Assembly: GCA_002286855.1 (NCBI GenBank)
Contig: NRSV01000088.1
Coordinates: forward strand, 1-64,000
Direction: 5' to 3'
DNA length: 64,000 bases
Source of the DNA: Bipolaris cookei
Lineage: Eukaryota; Ascomycota; Dothideomycetes; Pleosporales; Pleosporaceae
Shown: positions 9,922 to 21,007 of the stretch, piece by piece
Layout of the letters: every line of letters begins with the position of its first letter
Position numbering within the stretch: the first letter of the stretch is position 1
The notes under the pieces: generated by a model
Told to the model about the DNA's origin: nothing
Databases searched by the model: none
The model's input: the letters and a program-made list of their open reading frames with translations, nothing else
Translations under genes and position numbers: made by a program

Positions 9922-12900
9922 ATGCGTCTTCTTAAGTATAGAGAAAACGAAGGCCTCTCTATCACTGAGTTCGACGAAGACACAAAGCCGCCATATGCGA
10001 TACTTTCCCACAGGTGGGGAGCGGAAGCGGACGAGGTAACTTTCGAAGACGTGGTAGGGAACACGGGCAAGAATAAGCCTGGCTATGCGAAGATTCGCTT
10101 CTGCGGGGAACAAGCTCCGCGAGATGGCTTGCAGTACTTCTGGGTCGATACCTGCTGCATCAACAAGGCAAATAAGGCTGAGCTGTCGCTGGCTATTCGG
10201 TCTATGTTCCGCTGGTACCGCAGCTCGGCTCGATGTTATGTCTACTTATCAGACATCTCGAGCCGACCTTTGGACATCACTCCAGCGTGCAACCTGCAGG
10301 AATCACAGTTGCAGAGAATCGATCGGTTTACTTGGATCTGGATCTTACTGTTTATCCATCCTGTGTTTCGCTGGTATCACATCATAATTCAACGTTTCTT
10401 TGTCTTGTTGAACTTTTCTAGTCCGCATGGATACGAATCTAAGGTCGAAAAAAGCGAATGGTTCACTCGAGGCTGGACACTCCAGGAGCTTCTCGCACCG
10501 AGCTCAGTCGAGTTCTTCTCACGAGAATGGGAGAGGCTCGGTGACAGGGAGTCACTAAAATCCGTTATCCACGAAGTCACAACGATCCCGCACGAAGTCC
10601 TTGAGGGAGCCCCCATCTTCCAGTTTAGTGTTGACGAACGATTGCGATGGAGACAAACTCGGGATACCAAGGTCAAAGAGGATGCGGCATACTCATTGTC
10701 TGGCATCTTTAACGTTGATATAGCGCCTGTCTACGGCGAAGGCATAGAGAGTGCATTTCGACGGCTCTACGAAAAGATTCGGCAGCAAGAAGAGTATCTT
10801 CGGAAATGTGAAGAGTGCCTTCTTAACTTATGCGGCACAGACCCGCGTAACGATAAGAAGCGCATTGAGGACACGAAGGGCGGATTGCTGAAAGACTCAT
10901 ACCGCTGGATCCTTCACAACGACAGTTTTCGGCAATGGCACGACGAACTGCAGAGCCGGCTGCTTTGGATTAAAGGTGACCCTGGTAAGGGCAAGACGAT
11001 GCTGCTCTGTGGTATCATCGACGAGCTGCAGGCGTCGAGTGCGATCGCAAAGATAAACACGGTATCCTACTTCTTCTGCCAGGCTACCGACGCGCGCATC
11101 AACAGCGCCACAGCCGTGCTACAAGGGCTGTTGTACATGCTCGTGAAACAGCAGCCATCGCTTGCATCGCATGTTCGCAAAAAGTACGACGACGCGGGCA
11201 AGAATGTGTTCGAGGATGCAAATGCATGGGTTGCTCTGGTAGACATCTTCACAGACGTACTGTGGGACCCGAGCTTGACTACTACGTACCTGATCGTCGA
11301 CGCGCTAGACGAGTGCGTTACTGACCTGCCAAAGCTGCTTGACTTTGTCGCCAAGCAGTCGTCCGCCTCTTCTCGCGTTAAGTGGGTCGTCTCCAGCCGT
11401 AACTGGCCAGAGATCGAGAGACGTCTAGAGCAGGCAGGCTCCGAGGTCAGATTGAGCCTTGAGCTAAATGCGGCGTCTGTGTCGACCGCAGTCGAAGCCT
11501 ATATCAAGCAAAAGGCCTCTGAGCTCGCGCAGCAGAACAGGTACGACGAGCGAACTAAGCGTGCCGTGCTCGAGCATCTGACGTCGAATGCAAATGACAC
11601 CTTCCTCTGGGTAGCGCTGGTGTGTCAGCACCTTCAAGCGACAGCGAGACGAAACGTTCTAACGAAGCTCGAATTGTTCCCACCTGGACTAGACGCCCTG
11701 TACGAGCGGATGATGCGGCAGATTAGCAAGACGGACGATGCCGGGCTGTGCAAGCAGGTGCTAGCTGCGGTCGCACTCGTGTATCGGCCAATCACACTTA
11801 AGGAGCTAGTGACCCTTGTCGAACCGCTTGAAAGCATAGTCGACGACTCAGAGTTACAGGAGATTATCGGCCTTTGCGGCTCTTTTCTTACTTTACGAGA
11901 GCAGACTGTGTACTTTGTGCACCAGTCAGCTAAAGACTTTCTCCTTGCTGAGGCTGCTCAGGACGTTTTTCCAGCTGGACAAGAGACCGTCCATCAGGCT
12001 ATCTTCACCAGATCACTTCAAGTTATGTCCACAATCTTGCGACGGGATATATATGACCTAAAGGCGCTAGGCACGCGTATCGAAGACGTTAAGGTGCCTG
12101 AGCCAGACCCACTAGTAGCGTTGCGCTACTCGTGTGTTCACTGGGTCGACCATCTATGCGACTTGAAGCCTACAACTTCCGCGATCTTTGCGGAATATCT
12201 GCGAGATGGAAGCATTGTCGATACATTCTTAAGAGAAAAGTATCTATACTGGCTAGAGTCTCTTAGCCTTTGCAAGAGCATGTCGAAAGGCGTAGTCTCA
12301 ATAAGTGAGCTACAGGTGTTATTACAGGTGTGTCTACGACAAGCAACGCCGCAAGATTTCTTCTTTATTAACTGTAGCTAGGGACAGAGGGAGGCAAGTT
12401 TATTCACTCAGCTTGTATACGATGTATACCGATTCGTCATGTACTACAAACAAGCGGTCGAAAGTAGCCCTCTTCAGGCATATGGATCTGGGCTGTTGTT
12501 TAGTCCTAAGCAGAGTATAGTGAGAAAGCTATTCCAGCACGAACGGCTAGAAGGCATCGCTCTAAAGCCAGGTATGAGCGACGGCTGGAGCGCATGTCTG
12601 CAGACGCTCGAGGGCCACAGAGGTTATGTCAGCTCAGTGGCCTTCTCGCACGACTCGACGCGGCTGGCGTCGGCGTCCAGCGACAGGACTGTCAAGATCT
12701 GGGATGTAAGCAGCGGCGCGTGTCTACAGACGCTCGAGGGCCATAGCGATGAGGTCAGCTCAGTGGCCTTCTCGCACGACTCGACGCGGCTGGCGTCGGC
12801 GTCCAGCGACAGGACTGTCAAGATCTGGGATGTAAGCAGCGGCGCGTGTCTACAGACGCTCAAGGGCCATAGCGATGGGGTCAGGTCAGTGGCCTTCTCG

Positions 12901-13668
12901 CACGACTCGACGCGGCTGGCGTCGGCGTCCTGGGACAGCACTGTCAAGATCTGGGATGCGAGCAGCGGCGCGTGTCTACAGACGCTCAAGGGCCATAGCG
13001 ATGAGGTCAGCTCAGTGGCCTTCTCGCACGACTCGACGCGGCTGGCGTCGGCGTCCAGCGACAGGACTGTCAAGATCTGGGATGTGAGCAGCGGCGCGTG
13101 CCTGCAGACGCTCGAGGGCCACAGAGGTTATATCAGCTCAGTGGCCTTCTCGCACGACTCGACGCGGCTGGCGTCGGCGTCCAGCGACAGGACTGTCAAG
13201 ATCTGGGATGTGAGCAGCGGCGCGTGCCTGCAGACGCTCGAGGGCCACAGAGGTTATATCAGCTCAGTGGCCTTCTCGCACGACTCGACGCGGCTGGCGT
13301 CGGCGTCCAGCGACAGGACTGTCAAGATCTGGGATGTGAGCAGCGGCGCGTGCCTGCAGACGCTTGACGTTGACAAGACTCTTTTCAACTTGTCATTCGA
13401 TGCTACTAGCTCGAGTCTTCTTACAGAAATCGGATCTGTCGATGTTAGTGCATCTATGGGTTCTCATACAGAGAATGTCGCGGTACTTCATCGTCCCCAG
13501 TACCTAGACGCGGGCGTCAGCTTAGATGATACATGGATCACCTATAACGGCCAGAACCTGCTCTGGATACCTCCCGAGTATCGACCATCATGCTCAGCTG
13601 TGTGCGGGACTTCGATTGGGATGGGTGTTGGATCAGGACTAGTATGGGTTTGTATTATCGACCTCTGA
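9922..13668 (+). CDS. HET-NACHT-WD40 (HNWD) STAND/NLR-type incompatibility protein, two or more exons
   Basis: The frame opens at a canonical HET-domain start (MRLLKYRENEG). The HET domain has YAILSHRWG (residues 25-33), YFWVDTCCINK and RGWTLQELLAP. A NACHT NTPase follows, with Walker A GDPGKGKT (about 352-359, unspliced numbering) and Walker B-like LIVDALDEC (about 457-465). The winged-helix/linker leads to MYYKQAVESSPLQAY, then six 42-residue WD40 units and a short tail. The frame is broken once, by TAG at 12379-12381. This TAG is also the acceptor of a 54-nt in-frame intron (12328-12381, donor GTGTGT after CAG, TTAAC branch-like site). Removing it joins SELQVLLQ to GQREASLFTQ and gives about 1,230 residues. 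A second intron may lie in the HET domain (10326-10421 or 10374-10421). Podospora relatives (HET-D, HET-E, HET-R) recognise non-self partners through the WD40 face and trigger cell death through HET. The gene is cargo of the surrounding transposon. Confidence 0.93.
12328..12381 (+). other. Predicted 54-nt intron removing the only in-frame stop of the HNWD gene
   Basis: The donor is CAG|GTGTGT, the acceptor GTAGCTAG|GGA, and an ATTAACTG branch-like sequence sits 11 nt before the acceptor. The length is divisible by three and the frame matches on both sides. Without splicing the protein would end before the WD40 domain. Confidence 0.65.
12595..13350 (+). repeat. Six tandem 126-bp WD40-coding repeats
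   Basis: Units start at 12595, 12721, 12847, 12973, 13099 and 13225, each encoding 42 residues from CLQTL to DVSSGA. At the DNA level most positions are identical. Units 5 and 6 are identical in protein sequence. Differences cluster at unit residues 6, 9-13, 29, 31 and 38, the exposed binding face of the blade. This is the pattern of repeat shuffling with diversifying selection described for fungal HNWD genes. A partial seventh unit begins at 13351. Confidence 0.9.
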
Positions 13669-14502
13669 ATATTCGGCTGTATGTTAGTATATAACTACTA
13701 ATTGTTCGTTTGCTTCGTGGTCTTATATTCTCTTTTCTTAAAACTTCTAAAAGATTAAGGGGGACGGGGATGCTCATGTATATATACGCGTTGGTCTTGC
13801 CACATCGAAATTTCGAGAAATTACAATAAAGCCTAATAACTAGTTAGTCGCTGTCTTGTAACACGGACATAGTAGTCACGTGCTAATGCTGCTAGCATCT
13901 ACGTCTTTTTCTCAAGTAGTTATAGCAAGCAAGAAAAGGCGCTAAGCTCCGTATGTTACCGTCGCATGCAATATAGTAAGCTGAAGTTCAATCGGTGAGT
14001 TCTCCGATGACATCTCAGTCACGTGGGCGAGCGCACTACTTAATTCGCGCAGCTGCCCGTTGACTAAGTAAGTTACAGGAAACGAGAGATACGTGCACAG
14101 TAATCTTAGCGAAAATTAAGAATCGCTTTAATTGGTCGGAGGAGAGAAGAAGTACTGACAGGGGGTAAGACTCCGCATAAACAGTACACTACTTATAGCT
14201 CTGCAGTGAACTCGAAATTCTGATTAATACTATCAGATTCCTAGTCTTAGGTTAGGGTATTGTATGAGTTGCGATGTTAGTAAGTGCTATGTAGTGACCT
14301 TATAATAGGCAAGGCTCATTTTCGCTATAAAAACAGTCTCTTCGCGTATTAAGCGGGAAGGCGTCTATATGAGCGTAATTTTCGTATTGCTAGGATCGAA
14401 GAAGTTCTAAAGTAGCCCTAGTATGACACTTGAGAAAAATATTGCTAGAAATTAGGCGTGCGCAAGCTTTCTGTCGCATTAAAGTCAAAGTACCTAGGGT
14501 TC
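13669..14502. other. 3' flank of the cargo gene, inside the transposon
   Basis: About 830 bp with no credible ORF. It is moderately AT-rich and should contain the terminator of the NLR gene. I see no second gene. Confidence 0.5.
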
Positions 14503-14543
14503 GTTCCGTTACGGCGGTTGTTCCGTTACGCGTGGATGGACAT
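14503..14543 (-). repeat. Right terminal inverted repeat
   Basis: On the minus strand this reads ATGTCCATCCACG and then continues as the left repeat through CGTAACGGAACAACCGC and a second CGTAACGGAAC. It differs from the left end at two positions (C/T at base 2, T/G at base 13). It is followed on the plus strand by TA (14544-14545). Confidence 0.85.
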
Positions 14544-14888
14544 TAAGTAGTTAGTTAACTAATTATAAAAGTAACCAACTAACTAGTTATTCGTAGAAGA
14601 GTGATTGCTATAAGAGTTAGGGAGTCGAACTAAGCAATGCAGGCTTGTTAAGGCGCTATGTCCGAGTAGCAATAAGCTTGGTAGCTCCGTAATACTCATC
14701 AAGAAATCTGCAGGCGGAAGAATTATTGAAAGATATGATTTGATCTAGTGAATGCGCCTTCTTGGTCCCTATACGCCGCCTTGCTGAATGCCAACTACAT
14801 GTAGTGGGTAGTGGATAATGAATTACTATAGTAAGTGCATTGTTGACAAAACACTACACACAACAACCTACGTTTCGAAAACCTTATC

Positions 14889-15545
14889 TCACTGTTGGCT
14901 ACGCAACAGCGGTATCAAACCTAGCATTTCTTCTATTGAACCTTGGAATCTTAGCAGGCAAGACTCGAGAGTATCGACAAAGGCGCTGCGAGCATCTCCG
15001 GACTGATTGGGAATCATCGTGGGTCCATCCGTGCGCACAGCACTAGCAAAATCTCCAGAATTCTTGTTGCCACTAGGAAATCCAGAGTACATTGAACAAG
15101 AGACGCTTGTCTGACACATATTCGTAAAGTTATAGCAGCCATAGGGTTCGCGACGTGTTGGAGTCCAGGCCGGCTGATAACCGGAGAATCCTGGCCAGTA
15201 GGGAGCTGCGGGTGACCTACTTGGAGGTTGTGCTTGACTCTGTGGCTGATGGTTGTATGTTTGATGGCAGTCGTACACCTGGCTGGAGAACCGGTCTTGA
15301 TAGAATCTGGCTGAGGTGCGCCCGGAATGTGCAGACATCGTGAACGTTGTGCTGGAGTCAATGGAAAATGACAATGGTGACACAAACGGCTGCGGTTTGG
15401 GGCGTTGTGGCGCAACAGTGCAGTCCACGCGTAAGATCGGCTTGCCGGGTTTTGTGGGCGACATCTTAGCTCTCTTTCGGCTGGGCGAGCTCGTTGGCTC
15501 CATAGATGATATTGCACGCTTTCCTAAATTTGTTCGGAAGTCCAT
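14889..15545 (-). CDS. Hypothetical protein with N-terminal basic (nuclear-type) segment, 218 aa
   Basis: The ATG at 15545 opens a 218-codon frame. The N-terminus has SPSRKRAKMSPTKPGK, which looks like a nuclear localisation signal. The middle is Ser/Gln/Pro/Tyr-rich and disordered. The C-terminus has a leucine-rich amphipathic stretch (DTLESCLLRFQGSIEEMLGL). I recognise no domain. It lies just outside the right end of the NLR-carrying transposon. It may lack a short 5' exon, because the sequence continues to look coding-like upstream. Confidence 0.45.
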   Translation of the reverse strand: MDFRTNLGKRAISSMEPTSSPSRKRAKMSPTKPGKPILRVDCTVAPQRPKPQPFVSPLSFSIDSSTTFTMSAHSGRTSARFYQDRFSSQVYDCHQTYNHQPQSQAQPPSRSPAAPYWPGFSGYQPAWTPTRREPYGCYNFTNMCQTSVSCSMYSGFPSGNKNSGDFASAVRTDGPTMIPNQSGDARSAFVDTLESCLLRFQGSIEEMLGLIPLLRSQQ

Positions 15546-17637
15546 TTGTAAACCGATGAATGTCTGTCCCGTTGGGGTGCATGCGGGCTGCAGACTGGGG
15601 GATCATATGTAGGGAATCTTACTCACTGTAACCGTAGAGACCAGTCACCGCTCAAGATAAGAGTGTGTACATACTTGTGTTTACGAATAGGCAAAATGTG
15701 TAATACATAAGCTATATCGTATCTCATGTGCAGAACATCTGTCTTGTATGTATACGAGATGCTTTCACATCGCGTGTCATCTTAACTGTACTGCTCAGGC
15801 CCACTCATACAATGCCTGAATAGCGTCTGACTGATTATCATCACTGCCGATTAGCGCTCGCTATACCCAGATGGTAACAGGGGATTAATTTTTACGGTCC
15901 AAGAAAAAGAGCCAATCTGAAGCTGTGTTCGAGCGGTCCCGGCTGTGGTGACCATGACAGGGTTCCGACTGGTAACAAGGCAACCATTCCTTGCATTACA
16001 TACAAAATTTGAAACGCTGACACTTCCTGTAGAAACAACCGATTTAAGAGATGCGGGAATAGGGACATTTGAGAAACCTCGTTGTTGACTGTTATATGTA
16101 CATCCAAAAATATTAAAGAAAAGTACCTGACTGCAATGCGCAATTAAGGGCTCCAAAGCCCTTGGTGGTTCATTCCAGTCTGTTTGCATTTCTTGACTCC
16201 CTTCTGTTTCGTGATGGCGGTGCTAGGATATATTCTTCTTGATAGGAACTCATTCTCATGCTCCGCTCTGAAGTAACTTCTGAACAGATCACTGTCTTGC
16301 CTTTCTTGAGCCCGAACTGACCTTTGCTCTCTTCTGTCATGGAGGATTCAATCTTTCGGCGATACCCAGATTTCCCCTTCGTTTGCGCCTTGCCTGGAAT
16401 GGTCTTTATTAAACGATTGCGACAGCACAGTAAAGTTTTATAAGGTAAGGAAACATAGCTCTTGCGTATGCTCCCCTACGAGTGGTGCTATAAATATGGT
16501 TGGAAGGTTGCCATGGGTACAGCAGATGGTTCCCCCCGTACGGAGATTTGCAAAGGAGAGATAGGAAGGGTCGCGTTGTTGGGATCCCGTCATGAGGATT
16601 AAATCACATAACTTATCAGCTTAATTGAGTTGAACTTTACAGTCCAGTTATGTAGTATTGAGAACGTACCTGTTGTAGTAGATGGGGCTAAAAGGTGAGC
16701 TACTCAACTGTTCCGTTTGCGTTGTTGGCGCATACCTGCGTTGCAGCACCGTCTCTCAATCCACTTTCGCCCCGTATAGATCGGGATATAAGGTGTCAGA
16801 GCCTAGGAGAGTACTATAAAAATATTTTTCAAACTCGGTAGCTTGTATGTAGTCATCAACATACGACATAGCGTTAGCCGTGAGACGGGTTTCGTCTTGG
16901 GGTGGCCACACTTTTTGTGTACCAGTAGCAGCCTCCTCTATTGCAAGAAACTGAGCCTAGAGGTGTATCGAGATTAGATACTCGAGCCAATAGTAAAGCG
17001 CTGGCTCTAGCGCGGCGATGACTTCGTTGTTGAAGAAGATAATAATAGTGGCCACTGCGGCGGCCGTTTCGCGTGTGGGAATATTGTTCGGAGCTGGAAA
17101 AAAACACCATAGGCTATAGTCATATTTCAACTGCCCTGGATTACTAAATTTGGCATCCATTGAAAATTGCTGGCGCCTACTAAAGCAGTTTATGGCTAGA
17201 TTTCCGCACTAGGACAAATTCGAAACCCAAGAATTAGCTATTGAGGGTTGGTAGAAGGTATCAAAAAAATATATTAGTTAATGATTAAGTAGATAGTATT
17301 CCGCCGAAGCTGAAAGATTGCATTGAGTTAGATAGACAAATAACTGGGTGGTGAATGAAAACACTAAAAAACCGATCTAAAACTATCGCAATACTAAGAT
17401 ATTTGAGTATAACTATACATATATAACTATAATATGTTTATAGCTTCAAAATCTAACTGCAGCTCGAAAAATGACTAATTTCAATGTTGTTTTGGTGGGC
17501 CGTACGCGGTGTGAAAGAGGCAGCGTCGCTAACGAGTTGCCCGTTGCCATCTAGTATACCACTCGCACTAGGGCCTATGGCGGATTAGCCATTACCACTA
17601 CTTGCACTAACTGCACTGGGAATTATGACTGGATGGC
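15546..17637. other. Gene-poor stretch
   Basis: Short frames occur on the minus strand (for example 15851-16189 and 16874-17160) but none shows a family signature, a convincing start or splice continuity. The last 150 bp repeat, in degenerate form, a segment of the next gene's 3' end (a roughly 30-bp direct repeat with TACCACTYGCACTA at about 17555 and 17647). Confidence 0.4.
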
Positions 17638-18184
17638 CTATTCACTTATACCACTTGCACTAAGACTCATGGCGGGCTGCATAGAGCCAGCGAAGGAGCA
17701 TGCACTGCCGTTTACAGCCGAATTTGCAATCGCGGTGGTAGGGGAGCTGCTGATCTCTGACACGGAACTTATGGCCTGAGTGCCATCATTCGCTGTGGAG
17801 ACAACAGAGCTGGGCAAGGCCGTGCTTAGGGTAGAGACAATACTGAGAGACCTCGAAGCACCGTTTGCGCCTGTTTCTATGGCATCTGGATGAGTTGGTG
17901 CGTCTGTAGGCCGCGACACAGCTGCTGAGTTTACAGACTCACGAGGACTGCCTGTTGGCAGTCCCGCTCCGCACATAGTCAAGGTTAAGGGAGCGATAGT
18001 GAGCGTCATGCCACTGTACATCATCGTGACCGAAGGCTCTAGACTGTCCGTAGAATAGAGAGCTCCCGATTTGGGAAAGCAATATGTACTGCTCGACGAT
18101 GGGCGCCGCAGGCGAATTGTCAGGCTGGGCTTCACCACAAACTCACAGAGCGCTGAAAACGATCAAAACAATCGGTATGGTCAT
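17638..18184 (-). CDS. Candidate small secreted Ser/Thr-rich protein, two exons
   Basis: Exon 1 (18147-18184) starts MTIPIVLIVFSAL, a signal-peptide-like hydrophobic stretch. A GTGAGT donor follows, giving a 58-nt intron (18089-18146) with a CTGAC branch site and acceptor GAGCAG. Exon 2 (17638-18088) continues in frame with TYCFPKSGALYSTD. The mature part is rich in Ser, Thr, Ala and Pro, has few Cys, and contains the MTLTIAPLTLTMCGAGL segment. The product is 162 residues. I recognise no family. Size and composition fit a secreted or wall-associated protein or an effector candidate. The splice model restores a signal peptide that the plain ORF lacks, which is the main argument for it. Confidence 0.45.
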
Positions 18185-21007
18185 GATAAGCTGGTTCGTA
18201 AGCTTGCGTGTCGAACCGGAGACGGCAAAAGTCTCATATAGCTAGCACTGTACCCGTGACCATCGCCATGCACTTCAGCTATTTGCTGATGCATGGACAA
18301 CACCTATATATACTTCTCGCTCACGCTCTTGCATGCCGCCTATCAGTCATACAGACCTCCCTTACTCGAGAAGCAGAATGTGCATAGCTTACAAGAGAAG
18401 CGGGATGATCGATCGTCCGTGTTATTGACTGAGCACTTTCCTTCCTGCCACCCTGCGGCCATCCTGGTCATGACGCGCTAAACTTGGCATGCCCCCCGCG
18501 TTTGCTGCTCATATGGCATAAGCAGCGTATGCTTGCTGAGCGAAGGCGCATAAGCAGCAGTCTGTGATCTGACACGGCGACGCATTCCAAGCAGTTGATA
18601 ACTTTACGCGCAACGTCATATGAGCCTTCACGAAGGTATGGGGATATGTACTCAATAGTCGCCATGCCGCTTTAGGCAGCAAGGGCGAACGCGAATTGTT
18701 CAAGTTTAGCGCTGCTTGCATGCTAACTGAGCCTTTGACACTCGCTCTCACGAATCATGGGTGGGGCAGGAACCTGGCAACTACCATTCCTACTGTGCGA
18801 TTCACAAACTCTACCTTGTTTAGGAAATATTATCCACCATTCATTGCGCTCGTCCGCGAAGGCTTGGTTCATAAATCGGCTGCTGTAAACCGAGAAGATA
18901 TGGATCATACAGAGAGTAGCAGATGCAAGTGCCTGCTAGGGGACTGTATTAGCGTTCATAAATTTCTGCCCTCAGCAGTGGTGACTGAGGCACAAGCCAA
19001 AATCGACCAAAGGCGAGCAGTTGGCACTATAAGTATTTCTAGAGACATCCATTGATCTCTTTGCCTACGCTTCGAAGAGCGGGCGGGCCTGAGTGACGGT
19101 CCGATGGGCTGTTCGCACGCTTGTGAACTCATCTCTGCTCGTGCTGCCTTAGCAGCATAACTATATCCGCTATCGCTTTCTCCGCTTCTGACGGCACAGT
19201 TGCTCTCGAAAACATGGTCGTGATTCCGATGTTTAGGCGAACAAGAAGTAAGCGCGATAACGGCAGAAGCATCTAGGTTAGAGCTCCAATTGTTGCAGGC
19301 CCTGCAAAACTGCGGCACAGCATCCTGATGATATTGATGGTAATCACGATTATGAAGGTGGTACTGGGGTTTGCTAGCAAGGGTTTTGTAATAACTAGTA
19401 TGTGGAGACGCTCAAAATGATGACCAGGCTCGTCTTCGGGTGACTTTGTCCTTGGTTTATCTGAGAAATACTAGACTGTTCTTAGCAATCTCAACGGAAG
19501 CTACACTGTGTACAGTATAGCTCGTACTTTCCACTCCAGCCTAGTATGTCATCCCTTTGTATACTTACAAAACTCTAGCCTATCACTACAGTATCCGCGG
19601 AGTTGATCGGGACAGCCTCGGTGTGTTGACGCGTTTGATTTGCCGCCAACTAGAGACGTTTGATGCACGACCCATATTTCATTTTACTTACACAAGATGT
19701 GAGTGGCGAGACTGGCGCGCGGCTGCCGGAATTGCCGAGGCGAGGGGCCCCGGCCCTCGAGGCGATGGTGTAAGCTACCACGCTTGTCCTTAGCGGGCAG
19801 AGTTGCCAAGATAACATGCACACAATCGTTCCGCGCCCTTGCAGATTAATTTTCCAGTCTGCGGAGTGTTCTTGCGTCCCGGCACGATGGACAACACGTG
19901 CACGGACTCTACACCGCCTAGCCATCTCTCCCCCCTATTACCGATTTCAGTACTAACCTTATCCAGTTCATACTTGTCACTCGAGATCGTGCGAGGCTGC
20001 TGTGCCGCAGAGACGCAGAACACGACACGACGGCAACTCCGGATGGTGCAAGGAAGGTGTTGGCATTCATTGCGAACGAAAACCTGAAAAGCAGGACCGA
20101 TAGGCTCACTGCCATTGCAAGCAAGGGCCGTCATTCGAAATACCATACTCAATCAGCACTGATAGACCTGCTTACTGCTGTGGCCGACGTTAGAGTGGCG
20201 TAAGTAGGCCGTTCGGTAGATTTGCTTACTTCTGTGCGCGGCAAACGCCCATGACGCAATCTCCCTGATCCATGTGATCCACGTGATCGTTCATGCATGC
20301 GGGCGTGTGCAGACATGTGGGCTCACACAGCAAGGGCACCTACCCTGTCAGCATACGATATGTCGCCCCATATCTGTCTAAACTTATGAGAAAATTCTCA
20401 TGCAGGCTCTCCGCACAGGCATCCATTACGGCAGTTCCTTTCGAGATTATAGTGATACAGTCCCGGGGGTGGCGGTCCGGCGAGCCTGTGCGGAGCCTTG
20501 GCCCTGCTGCTCCTCGATGTACACAATCCTCGTTTCTCCGGTATCCTGTAGCGAGCGAACTGCTGCTCTTGGCGGAAAGTCTGACACTTCTACAATGGCA
20601 TGTTCTCGCGGCCTGCTGATGCGTAGCCGTAGCTGAAGCCACCGTTACATCAATTCCTAAGCACATCGCAAGCATGATGCTGATCCTATCTGGAAGGCCA
20701 GAACAACTCAGTCTTCTTGCAGATAACCTAACTCTGCGCTTTCTTGTACATGTAATCATTAAGCATGGTTGATTTGGATGACTGTTATGCACATTACATC
20801 CTTCCTCTTCTCAGACTATTCCTATTGTTGTATGGAGATCCACTGTCGACCGTATAGTCGTCCCCACATCGTGCCCCAACATGTCCCGTCGTTAGAGGTC
20901 GGCGCCCGATACCGTGTAACGGCACGGTTGGCACAGCAAGGGTGATAGCACAAATATCCAGCTCCCATGCTGTTCAGTCATCGTCTTCGCTGTTGTTAGA
21001 TACCACC
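18185..21007. other. 2.8-kb gene-poor stretch
   Basis: Many overlapping short frames lie on both strands, none with a recognisable domain, signal peptide or splice-supported extension. I see no tandem repeats or transposon ends. Confidence 0.4.

Larger units (their letters stand above)
6881..14543 (+). mobile_element. 7.66-kb pogo/Fot-type DNA transposon carrying a HET-NACHT-WD40 gene
   Basis: Both ends carry the same 41-bp terminal sequence in inverted orientation (6881-6921 and 14503-14543) with two mismatches, each flanked by the dinucleotide TA (6879-6880; 14544-14545), the target duplication of the Tc1/mariner-pogo superfamily. Within these ends lie an intact DDD transposase (7434-9197) and an NLR-type gene (9922-13668) on the same strand, with no further copy of the terminal repeat between them. 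The element therefore reads as one mobile unit about four times the usual length of a Fot-type transposon. The intact frames and almost identical ends suggest recent movement, in contrast with the decayed Fot1 copy next door. The alternative, two separate solo ends bracketing the genes by chance, is less likely because both have TA and point outward correctly. Confidence 0.8.

Noticed and set aside
12305..12520. Separate small gene bridging the HET-NACHT and WD40 frames
   Set aside because: The in-frame 54-nt intron explains the break better, and the bridging frame has no family features.
12595..13350. CRISPR-like array
   Set aside because: The repeats are coding WD40 units without spacers, in a eukaryotic context.
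12624..13367. Antisense and +2/+3 ORFs across the WD40 array
   Set aside because: They are periodic shadows created by the 126-bp repeats.
6881..14543. Starship-type giant element or Helitron as the carrier of the NLR gene
   Set aside because: No tyrosine recombinase (DUF3435-type) or RepHel protein is present; the ends and TA duplication fit a DDE cut-and-paste element.
19557..20792. Cluster of overlapping 60-150-codon ORFs on both strands
   Set aside because: No frame has a domain, signal peptide or splice continuity; chance ORFs in GC-neutral DNA are the simplest reading.
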